DNA from: JAFGBM01 sp964564915
GTDB taxonomy: Bacteria; Actinomycetota; Actinomycetes; Actinomycetales; Demequinaceae
Length of the DNA stretch: 23,768 bases
Assembly: GCA_964564915.1 (NCBI GenBank)
Contig: CAZMCU010000026.1
Span: forward strand, 1 to 23,768
Direction of reading: 5' to 3'
Of this stretch, positions 9,039 through 15,866 are shown piece by piece. A program made the translations under genes and the position numbers. How positions within the stretch are numbered: the first letter of the stretch is position 1; each line of letters starts with the position of its first letter. The notes under the pieces are model-generated. The model was not told where the DNA came from. It did no database searches and worked only from the letters and a program-made list of their open reading frames with translations.

Positions 9039-10064
9039 GTGCAGACCATGATGACGGGAATGAGCGAATACGACCGCTTCGGCCCCTGGATCGACGAGGT
9101 GACTACCCCCGAAGAGGTACCGCCGCTGTATCGCGACTATCCGCTCGACCTTGAGCGGGCACGGCTCGTTCTCAAGGTGCCTCGCAACATTGCGCGTCGA
9201 AACGCCACCCCCGATATGGACCTCTACGATCACCTGCTCCTCCTTGACGAGGTGGGCCTCACGGTCCTGAGCCGTCGCCTCACCACGGGCTCAAGGCGGA
9301 GGACCGTCGCTCGCGGCTATGACGTCACCGCGGTGTCGTATGCGCAGGTGACCGCTGTGCTCGACACCGCGCACCTCCTCGATGGCAGGCTCACCGTCTT
9401 CACGCAGGCGGGAGAGGCCCTCTCGGTTCACTACAACGGCTCGGCGAGGACGAACGTCACCCGATTGGTCTCCGCGATCCGAGAGGCGTGTACGGTGAAC
9501 CCTCCCAGTGCGGTAGGGCGGGCGCTCCTCGAATCCGCCGCCCGCACCGCGGCTCCCCCCGCCCTTGACCCCGGAATCGACGACATCGTCTTCGTCAACG
9601 ACTTCGACGAACTCGCGCGCGATCACCCCGGACTGACCGCTTGGACCTGTCACGGCCGCGCGCCAGCGCTCCCCCGCGGCGGAGGCTGGGCGGGTGTTCT
9701 CCGGAAGGTTATCCACCTCCTCTCACCCGTGACACTCCATGGGGCGATCGTGGCGGGAGACCTCACCACCATCGAAATCGTGGGTAGGCGGGAGTGGCTC
9801 CTCCCCACCCGGAGAGCCAACTACTCTCAGTCCCGCCTCGTACTGCCTCTCGGCGCCCTCGAGCGGCTCGAGGTCACCCCCCACGAGCGCTACATCGGGG
9901 TGAGCGTCGTGCGGTTCGGTGTGGGTGCCGCCAGCGTCGAGATCGCCGTCCCGGAGGATTCGGTCGCGTGCCGGCTCTTCACGGGTGCGCTCCCCAAGCG
10001 AGTGGGCGCGGCCCGACCGGCCCTCGGCACACACGGCAAGGCACACCCCGCGATGCCAGCGTGA
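9039..10064 (+). CDS. uncharacterised protein, possibly two PH-like domains (341 aa)
   Basis: I do not recognise a named family. The protein has no signal peptide or convincing membrane segment, so it is probably cytoplasmic. Residues of about 60-155 alternate short hydrophobic strands with turns and end in a helix (VTRLVSAIREAC). About 235-330 shows a second similar strand-rich stretch. The pattern resembles bacterial PH-like folds, but this is an inference from pattern only. Starts are possible at GTG 9039 and ATG 9048, 9051 and 9060. None has a good ribosome binding site, and the protein-like region begins at about MSEYDRFGPW (9060). It is the only plus-strand gene between 0 and 21.6 kb and converges on the TAP-like hydrolase with a 22-base gap. 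Confidence 0.75.
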   Translation: MQTMMTGMSEYDRFGPWIDEVTTPEEVPPLYRDYPLDLERARLVLKVPRNIARRNATPDMDLYDHLLLLDEVGLTVLSRRLTTGSRRRTVARGYDVTAVSYAQVTAVLDTAHLLDGRLTVFTQAGEALSVHYNGSARTNVTRLVSAIREACTVNPPSAVGRALLESAARTAAPPALDPGIDDIVFVNDFDELARDHPGLTAWTCHGRAPALPRGGGWAGVLRKVIHLLSPVTLHGAIVAGDLTTIEIVGRREWLLPTRRANYSQSRLVLPLGALERLEVTPHERYIGVSVVRFGVGAASVEIAVPEDSVACRLFTGALPKRVGAARPALGTHGKAHPAMPA

Positions 10065-10086
10065 CACGGGGCACGATCGAGGCGGT

Positions 10087-11643
10087 TCAGCAGGTCAATC
10101 CCGATGCCGGGAGGATGTCGTTGACGAAGTATCCGTCGACCGCATTCACGATGCACTGGTTGGATCGGCCGTACGCCGTGTGGCCCTCGCCCACGTAGGT
10201 GATGAGGGTGGCGTTGGGGAACTGCGCGGCAAGCGACACCGTTCCCTCGTAGGGGGTCGCGGGGTCACCCGTGGTCCCGAGGAAGAGGAAGGGCGCGGCG
10301 CTCGCTCCGGCGGTGACGTCCAGTACGGGGTCCTTGGCTGTCCAGGGCCATCCTTCGCACCCCGGCCCCGCCCCGAACCACCACCCGAGCGTCGGAGAAG
10401 CGTCCTCCGCCCGGCGCTGGAAGTCACGGAACTCCGCGATCGTTTGGAGGGGCTCCGCGGGCGTGTCGAGGCAGGAGATGGCGCCGAACGCCTCGTTGGC
10501 GTTGGTGAAGTAGTGGCCATCAGAATCGCGGTCGAGGTACCAGTTGGCGAGTTCGAGGAACGTGCGGCCCGTGCCACGCTCGACAACCTCTTCGAATGCG
10601 CTACTCAGATACGACCAACTTCCCTCGTCGTACAGGGTCACCACGATCCCGTAGACGAGAAGCGTCCCGTTGACGTTTTCGCTGTCGGTGGGGATGCCCT
10701 TGTCCCGAGCCTCCGCCAGCATGTCCTGGATGGTGCGCTTCGCCAGGTCGGCGTCGCGAGGCAAGGGGCATCGGGACTTGCCGATGCAGTCGGCGATGTA
10801 CGCGTCGAGTGCGTGCTCGAAGCCGGAGGCCTGGTCAAGGGACTTCTGGTCGGTCGGCAGGAGGAAGTCCTCCGCGCCGTCCAGGACGACGTGGCCGACG
10901 TTCTCCGGGTAGAGGGTGACGTACGTCGCGCCCAATTGGGAACCGTAGGAGTAGCCGAGGTAGTTGAGTGTCGAGTCCCCGACGACGGCCCGGATGACGT
11001 CCATGTCCCGCGCCGCGCTCGTCGTGTCCACGTTCTCCACGAGCGGGCCGGTCAACTCCCGGCACCGCTCGGCGAAGTCCACGTTCCGTTGGCGGGCGGC
11101 GTCTAGCTGGGCTTGCGTCTCCACGACGTCATCGTCGAGGAAGTAATCGTTGAGCTCGGCGTCGGTGCCGCAATTGACGGGAGTCGACTGGCCCACACCC
11201 CGGGGGTCGAAACCGATGACGTCGTAGTGGTCAAGGAGCTCGTCCCCCGCAAACGTCGTGAACCCGTAGTCGAGGTTGCCGACGAAGTCGAGCCCCGATC
11301 CCCCCGGCCCACCGGGGTTGACCAGGAGCGAACCGAGTCGCTCCCCCGGCACCCTGGCCGACACCCTGTTGATCACCAAGCCGACGGTCTGACCCCCGGG
11401 ATCGCTCCAATCGAGTGGCACCTGGATCGTTGCGCACTCGACGTCGCCACACGGTGACCATGCGGGGACCTGCGTGTAGACCGACAGAAGCGTGGGGTCA
11501 CCGCTCCACGACGGGGCGGGGTGCCCCCCGGGCCACGGCGTCGAGTCGTCGGGGGAGACCTGGTCGAGCGACGGGAGGCACGCGGTCAAGAGCAGCGTGC
11601 CGGTTAACGTAGCGGCGAGCGCCGCGCGGCGGGAGACGTTCAT
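10087..11643 (-). CDS. secreted lipoprotein alpha/beta hydrolase, TAP-like peptidase (518 aa)
   Basis: This is probably an extracytoplasmic, membrane-anchored tripeptidyl-aminopeptidase-like enzyme (SlpD/TAP family) that trims peptides from the medium or cell wall. A short basic N-terminus and hydrophobic stretch end in the lipobox LLTAC, with lipid-bearing C22. The oxyanion segment GGPGGSG is at about 111-117. The nucleophile elbow GYSYG has S232, and candidate partners are D460 (TGDPATPY) and H488 (GEGHTAY). C497 and C518 near the C-terminus could form the disulfide common in this family. Residues of about 430-518 correspond to the TAP-like C-terminal domain. Only nine bases separate it from holB upstream, with GAGG just before the ATG. 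Length is usual for the family. Confidence 0.9.
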   Translation of the reverse strand: MNVSRRAALAATLTGTLLLTACLPSLDQVSPDDSTPWPGGHPAPSWSGDPTLLSVYTQVPAWSPCGDVECATIQVPLDWSDPGGQTVGLVINRVSARVPGERLGSLLVNPGGPGGSGLDFVGNLDYGFTTFAGDELLDHYDVIGFDPRGVGQSTPVNCGTDAELNDYFLDDDVVETQAQLDAARQRNVDFAERCRELTGPLVENVDTTSAARDMDVIRAVVGDSTLNYLGYSYGSQLGATYVTLYPENVGHVVLDGAEDFLLPTDQKSLDQASGFEHALDAYIADCIGKSRCPLPRDADLAKRTIQDMLAEARDKGIPTDSENVNGTLLVYGIVVTLYDEGSWSYLSSAFEEVVERGTGRTFLELANWYLDRDSDGHYFTNANEAFGAISCLDTPAEPLQTIAEFRDFQRRAEDASPTLGWWFGAGPGCEGWPWTAKDPVLDVTAGASAAPFLFLGTTGDPATPYEGTVSLAAQFPNATLITYVGEGHTAYGRSNQCIVNAVDGYFVNDILPASGLTC

Positions 11644-11652
11644 GGCCTCACG

Positions 11653-12801
11653 CTACCCGAGTCGGGCGCGCTCGGGGCGAAGCGCGATCGCCATCGCTTC
11701 GAGAGCAAGAAGGGGCGCGACGTTTCCGGCGAGGCGCTCGCGGGCGATACCGATGGCATCCATCCTGGCGAGGGTCTCCGCGAGGGTCGATCCCGAGGCG
11801 AGGGCGGCGACCTCGGCGCCGTGCGCTTCGTTCACGAGCCCCACCGAGGCGCCGGCTTGGGTCACCGCGACGTCGCGGTACAGGGAGAGCAGGTCCAGCA
11901 GCGCCCGGTCGAGCACATCCCTTTTGGCGCGGGTTGCCCTGCGCTTCTGCTCCTCCTCCAGCTGCCGAACCTGGGCGCGCAGGGCCGGGGGCAGTCGCTC
12001 CCCCTCTCCCACGCCGAGGGACACGTACAACTCGTCCAACTCCGCCGCGTCTCGCTCTTCCGTGGCGGCCTTGGCGTCGTCGTCGGCTATCGACACCAGG
12101 TCGTTTGCCGCCAATACCGCGTCGCCGACCCCACGAATGTCGCTGGCAAGAGCGAGCACCTTCTCCCGCCTCGCTCGAGCCGCCGGATCCGACGCGAGTC
12201 GCCGCGCCACCCCGATGTGGCACTGGGCGGCGAGGGCGCACTCCCGGGCGAGGCCGGGTTCGATGCCGTCCCTCTCGACCAAGAGACGCGTCACCACTTC
12301 GGTGTCGGGTATCCGCAGCGTGACGACGCGACACCGGGAGCGGACGGTGGTGGTGACGTCGTGGAGGCTCGGGGCGCACAGGATCCACACGGTGCGCGAG
12401 GGGGGTTCCTCGATGGCCTTGAGGAGCACGTTCGAGGTTCGCTCGGTCATGCGATCGGCATCCTCGACGACGATGACGCGCCACCGGCCCCCGCTCGGCG
12501 CCGTCTGGGCGACCGTCACGAGGTGACGAACCTCCTCGACCGAAATGGTCACCTTCTCCGTCTGGATGAGCGTGACGTCGGGATGCCCTCCGGCGAGAGT
12601 CGTTCGACACGCGTGGCATTCCCCGCATCCGGCGTTCTCACACTGGAGGGCGGCGGCGAAGGCGCGCGCCGCGATCGACCGTCCCGAGCCGGGAGGGCCC
12701 GTGATGAGCCACGCCTGGGTCATGGCCGCGTCCGAGGTCGAGGCCGCGATCAAAGGGGCGAGGGCGTCCCCCTGCCCGACCACCGTGTCCCAGACCGTCA
12801 T
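11653..12801 (-). CDS. holB: DNA polymerase III subunit delta' (382 aa)
   Basis: This is a clamp-loader subunit that helps place the sliding clamp on DNA. It begins with the typical MTVWDTVVGQ. The P-loop-like GPPGSGRS is at residues 35-42, with Arg in place of the Walker Lys, which fits a non-hydrolysing delta' subunit. A zinc knuckle has C54, C59, C62 and C65. VVEDADRM is at about 111-118 and the conserved SRC motif at 155-157. The frame also has a TTG at 12819 that overlaps the tmk stop as TTGA, but the MTVWD start at 12801 fits the family better. tmk directly upstream and the TAP-like hydrolase directly downstream form a common actinobacterial gene order. Confidence 0.93.
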   Translation of the reverse strand: MTVWDTVVGQGDALAPLIAASTSDAAMTQAWLITGPPGSGRSIAARAFAAALQCENAGCGECHACRTTLAGGHPDVTLIQTEKVTISVEEVRHLVTVAQTAPSGGRWRVIVVEDADRMTERTSNVLLKAIEEPPSRTVWILCAPSLHDVTTTVRSRCRVVTLRIPDTEVVTRLLVERDGIEPGLARECALAAQCHIGVARRLASDPAARARREKVLALASDIRGVGDAVLAANDLVSIADDDAKAATEERDAAELDELYVSLGVGEGERLPPALRAQVRQLEEEQKRRATRAKRDVLDRALLDLLSLYRDVAVTQAGASVGLVNEAHGAEVAALASGSTLAETLARMDAIGIARERLAGNVAPLLALEAMAIALRPERARLG

Positions 12802-12815
12802 CCCACGCGACCCGA

Positions 12816-13436
12816 TCAACCGAGTAGGGCGGTGACGGCCGCGCGAACCGCCGCGGCGACTTGGTCGACGGTGCGCGTCGCGTCGACCACCACGTAACGG
12901 GTGGGGTCCCGGTGTGCCCGCTCAAGGAATCCTTGCCGCAGGTCGTCCGCTTGCGCGTCCGTCTCGCGTTCGATCCGGTCGGGGTCATGCACGATGCGCC
13001 GGGCGTCAACCGGGGCGTCTAAGACGATCGTCAGCGTCGGAACGAGCCCCTCCGTCGCCCACTTCGACAAACGCGCCACCTCATCCCCGAGCCCCCGTAC
13101 GCCCCCCTGGTAGACGATCGACGAGTCGACGTACCGGTCTTGGACCACGACGTCGCCCCGCTCCAGCGCGGGCCGCACGACGGTCGCCACGTGTTGGGCC
13201 CGATCGGCGGCGTAGAGGAGGGCCTCCGCCCTGTTGTCGACCTCGCCATCCCCTCCATCCTGGAGGAGTTCGCGAATCCGCTTCCCCAGGTCGGTTCCCC
13301 CGGGTTCCCTCGTCTCGACGACGGTCCGTCCACCCCCCTCGGGCGATCGCAGCCACCGCGCGAGAAGACTCGTCTGAGTGGATTTCCCGACGCCGTCGCC
13401 GCCTTCGAACACCAGGAAGACCCCGCGCTCGCCCAT
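12816..13436 (-). CDS. tmk: thymidylate kinase (206 aa)
   Basis: It phosphorylates dTMP to dTDP, an essential step in making dTTP. The P-loop GGDGVGKST is at residues 12-20, ETREPGGT at about 41-48 and the DRY motif at 100-102. The LID-like region around residues 147-160 is rich in Arg and Asp. Length is normal for a bacterial TMP kinase. The ATG at 13436 is chosen because the family motif starts immediately after it, although the frame continues upstream into the MFS gene. A GGAGG lies 12 bases before the ATG, inside the end of the MFS gene, whose stop is only four bases away. The gene is probably co-transcribed with its neighbours on both sides. Confidence 0.95.
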   Translation of the reverse strand: MGERGVFLVFEGGDGVGKSTQTSLLARWLRSPEGGGRTVVETREPGGTDLGKRIRELLQDGGDGEVDNRAEALLYAADRAQHVATVVRPALERGDVVVQDRYVDSSIVYQGGVRGLGDEVARLSKWATEGLVPTLTIVLDAPVDARRIVHDPDRIERETDAQADDLRQGFLERAHRDPTRYVVVDATRTVDQVAAAVRAAVTALLG

Positions 13437-13440
13437 GCGA

Positions 13441-14655
13441 CTACCGTACCTCCGCGGGCAGACGCTTGACCCAGACGAAGAACAGGACGACGGCGAGGCC
13501 CTCGATCGTCGCAACGACGGCGATGAGGAGGGGAAGTGACGTCTGGTAGAGCGCCCCCGTCATGACACCACCGACGAGCGCGGCCAGACCCAGTGCCGTC
13601 GCAAAGTAGCCGTACGCCGTTCCCCTCCGTTCCACGGGGATGAGGTCGGCCACCGCGGCGCGTAAAACCGACTCTTGGACACCCAGGACGACCGCCCAGA
13701 TGAGGATGCCCATCACCGCCGTCGCGACGTGCCCCGAGAACGCGAAAACGGGAACCGCGGCCGAGAGGAACGGGACGACGAGGAGGACCCTGCGGCCGAC
13801 CTTGTCGAATAGTGCACCGACGGCGAGAGCCGCGAGACCATCCACCGCCATAGCCCCCGCGTAGATGACGGGGACGATCGCGGTCGCGACAAGATTCTCT
13901 TTGACCAGGTGATACGACAGCACACCGAACGTCGAGTATCCGATCGTCGTGAGGGAGACGAACGCGAGGTACCACCAATAGGGGCGACCGAGGGCGAGGC
14001 GGTTGCGCCTCTTGGCCTTTCGCCCGACCGGAGCGGGAGCCGGAGTGACGACGGCAGCCGACGGCTCATAGACCGACGGGTCGGGCACGTTCCTCCTCAA
14101 CCACAACAGGAGGACGATCACCCCGAGCCCGGGAACGGCGAGCATCGCAAAGGTCGGCGCGTAATGTCCGGTTAAGGCGAACATCCCGGCGACCGCGAGG
14201 GGACCGACGACGGCACCAAACTGGTCGAGCGCCTCGTGAACGGCGAAACCCTTTCCCCTCCCGATAGCCGACGTCGCGTGGGAGAGCATGACGTCCTTCG
14301 CGGGTCGTCGCAGAGCCTTCCCCGCACGCTCGGCCAGGATGAGTCCAGTGACGATCCACAGGATCGATGTGAGGCCCAAGAGCGGCACGGAGATCGCGGT
14401 CAGGAAGTACCCGCCGAGGGCGAGGCCCCAGTACGCGCGGGTCTTGTCGGCCAGCGGGCCGGAGACGAGCCTTCCCGATTGCCCAATCGCCTCCCCGACA
14501 CCGGTGATGGCGCCGACGAGCGTTGCGGACGCCCCCAACGACGCGAGGTACGGCCCCGTGATGGACCGCGCACCCTCGTAGGTGATGTCGGCGAACATGC
14601 TCGCGACGCCGAACCACAGGACGAACTTCCATGGTCTCCAGGGGGTGTGGGGCAT
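13441..14655 (-). CDS. MFS transporter of unknown substrate (404 aa)
   Basis: This is an integral membrane transporter with about 12 hydrophobic segments split in two halves by a basic cytoplasmic loop (GRKAKRRNRL, about residues 205-214). The N-terminal half has the MFS motif-A-like sequence GPLADKTRAY at about 66-75. The second half repeats it as GALFDKVGRRV. The ATG at 14655 shares one base with the fluC2 stop (TGATG), and GGAGG lies just upstream, so translation is probably coupled. It sits between a fluoride-channel unit and tmk. The location suggests, but does not prove, co-expression with fluC. The substrate could be a drug, a sugar or an anion; nothing in the sequence decides it. Confidence 0.88.
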   Translation of the reverse strand: MPHTPWRPWKFVLWFGVASMFADITYEGARSITGPYLASLGASATLVGAITGVGEAIGQSGRLVSGPLADKTRAYWGLALGGYFLTAISVPLLGLTSILWIVTGLILAERAGKALRRPAKDVMLSHATSAIGRGKGFAVHEALDQFGAVVGPLAVAGMFALTGHYAPTFAMLAVPGLGVIVLLLWLRRNVPDPSVYEPSAAVVTPAPAPVGRKAKRRNRLALGRPYWWYLAFVSLTTIGYSTFGVLSYHLVKENLVATAIVPVIYAGAMAVDGLAALAVGALFDKVGRRVLLVVPFLSAAVPVFAFSGHVATAVMGILIWAVVLGVQESVLRAAVADLIPVERRGTAYGYFATALGLAALVGGVMTGALYQTSLPLLIAVVATIEGLAVVLFFVWVKRLPAEVR

Positions 14656-15014
14656 CAGGAGAATCCTCCTCCGATCGCGTAGCCGAGGGCCGCGGCGGCA
14701 AGCCCGGCACCTAGGGATACCACAATGTTGGCACTCGCCAACAGCAACGCCCGATTCTGAAGGAGTCGATGCGTCTCGTATCCGAACGTCGAGTACGTCG
14801 TCAGCGCCCCGCACAACCCCGTCCCGGCGACGGCCATCACGGTCGGCGACGCATGAGCCCCGACGATCACCCCCAAGACGAACGACCCCACGACGTTCAC
14901 GATGAGGGTTCCCAGGGGGAAAACGGAGTCGCGCTTCGTCTGCACCACGCGGTTGGTGAAGTAGCGGGCGGGCGCGCCGATGGCACCGCCCGCGAGGACG
15001 AGGATCAGGGTCAC
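14655..15014 (-). CDS. crcB: fluoride channel subunit Fluc/CrcB, second copy (119 aa)
   Basis: This is a small membrane protein with four hydrophobic helices that should form half of a dual-topology fluoride channel. It carries GAPARY near residues 13-18, N40 in NVVGSFVLG, and the pore motif TTYSTF at 72-77. The first aromatic of the usual TTFSTF is tyrosine here. The gene starts with GTG, which overlaps the DUF190 stop as GTGA. AAGGCGGGG lies just upstream. Two different fluC copies in one operon usually indicate a heterodimeric channel in Gram-positive bacteria. Length is typical. Confidence 0.93.
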   Translation of the reverse strand: MTLILVLAGGAIGAPARYFTNRVVQTKRDSVFPLGTLIVNVVGSFVLGVIVGAHASPTVMAVAGTGLCGALTTYSTFGYETHRLLQNRALLLASANIVVSLGAGLAAAALGYAIGGGFS

Positions 15015-15361
15015 GACCCCGCCTTGGGGGAACGGCCAACGTATCGGGCTACCTCGACGGCGTCGAGGATCACCAGTCCCTCGGTGATGAGTTCGTCAAG
15101 CTCGGGGAGGAACGCGCGGATCTTCGCCTCTTCGTCGACGATGATGATGGCGACGGGCAGGTCCTCGGAAAGCGAGAGGAGTCGCGTCGTGTGAATGTGG
15201 TTGCTCTTGCCGAATCCCTCGATCCCTCGGAGCACGCTCGCACCCGCGAGTCCGGCGGCATGGGCGCGATGCACGATCTCGGTGTAGAGCGGGTGATGGT
15301 GCCACTGTTCGCTCTCGCCGAGGAAGACCGAGAGGCGAAGAGCGGGTCCGGTGATGGTCAT
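15011..15361 (-). CDS. DUF190 family protein, PII-like fold (116 aa)
   Basis: This is a small soluble protein of the DUF190 family. The recognisable features are GIEGFGKSNHIHTTRLLSLS (46-65), DLPVAIIIVDEE (67-78) and the ending EGLVILDAVEVARY (94-107). Known structures of this family are PII-like, ferredoxin-fold oligomers, and its genes are often found beside fluC. No biochemical role is established to my knowledge. The gene is locked between two fluC copies, overlapping the first as ATGA and the second as GTGA. It has the strongest ribosome binding site of the three (AGGAGG, 15367-15372). A role as sensor or regulator of the fluoride channel is an inference from context. Confidence 0.92.
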   Translation of the reverse strand: MTITGPALRLSVFLGESEQWHHHPLYTEIVHRAHAAGLAGASVLRGIEGFGKSNHIHTTRLLSLSEDLPVAIIIVDEEAKIRAFLPELDELITEGLVILDAVEVARYVGRSPKAGS

Positions 15362-15807
15362 GACTGCCTCCTATGGGAGCGGCGCGCGGCGATCGCGAGC
15401 GTGCCGGTGGTGAGGTACGCGCCGACGGCAACGGCGACAACGGCGACGAACGGGGTAGAGAAGAGATAGGCGATGGCGAGTCGCGGGTCGGTACCCACGA
15501 GAAGGCGCGCTTGGACGGCGAAGGTCGAGAACGTCGTGAACCCTCCAAGGATGCCGATCGCGATGAAGGGTCGGACCAACACGCGCCCGCGGATCGCCTC
15601 GTCAAGAAGCACGATGAGGATGCCGAGGGCAAGGCAACCGACGGCGTTGACCGCGAAGGTGGACCACGGGAATCCCCGATCGGTCGCTTTCCATTCTTCC
15701 GCGATCGACCACCGCAATCCCGCGCCGAGCGCGCCGCCAGCCGCGATGACCAGGCCGACGCGGATGTCACGCACCCGTGCGGAGGTCAAGGAAGGAAGCA
15801 CGCCCAT
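15358..15807 (-). CDS. crcB: fluoride channel subunit Fluc/CrcB, first copy (149 aa)
   Basis: This is the first gene of the fluoride unit. It has four hydrophobic helices with the family landmarks: GALGAGLRW at 25-33, N54 in NAVGCLALG, and the canonical pore motif GGFTTFSTF at 88-96. About 15 N-terminal and several basic C-terminal residues extend it beyond the second copy. The channel lets fluoride leave the cytoplasm passively. The ATG at 15807 has only a poor ribosome binding site (GGGG). The preceding gene topA ends 59 bases earlier on the same strand. The stop overlaps the DUF190 start as ATGA. A symbol suffix to separate the two copies would be arbitrary. Confidence 0.93.
   Translation of the reverse strand: MGVLPSLTSARVRDIRVGLVIAAGGALGAGLRWSIAEEWKATDRGFPWSTFAVNAVGCLALGILIVLLDEAIRGRVLVRPFIAIGILGGFTTFSTFAVQARLLVGTDPRLAIAYLFSTPFVAVVAVAVGAYLTTGTLAIAARRSHRRQS
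15367..15372 (-). promoter_or_regulatory. strong ribosome binding site of DUF190 gene
   Basis: AGGAGG lies inside the end of fluC1, five bases before the DUF190 ATG at 15361. It is a full match to the anti-Shine-Dalgarno sequence, whereas both fluC genes have weaker sites, so DUF190 may be made in excess of either channel subunit. Confidence 0.75.
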
Positions 15808-15866
15808 GATGACCCCAAACTACCGGCCCTCGTGGGCCTCTGATCGCCGCGTCACTTCCGCTACCG

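Noticed and set aside
10065..10086. A bidirectional terminator between the converging genes
   Set aside because: Only 22 bases are available and no stem with a T-run or A-run is present.
14655..15039. An MFS gene starting at 15039 in the long open frame
   Set aside because: The first part runs through fluC2 out of frame. The transporter sequence begins at MPHTPWRPW with a ribosome binding site at the 14655 ATG.
15808..15866. Possible fluoride riboswitch before fluC1 (GGCGATCAGAGGCCC on the minus strand)
   Set aside because: The beginning resembles the crcB motif, but the conserved 3' part and its pairing are missing and the gap is only 59 bases. The GGCCC-TCGT-GGGCC stem here is too short and lacks a T-run to be called a terminator.
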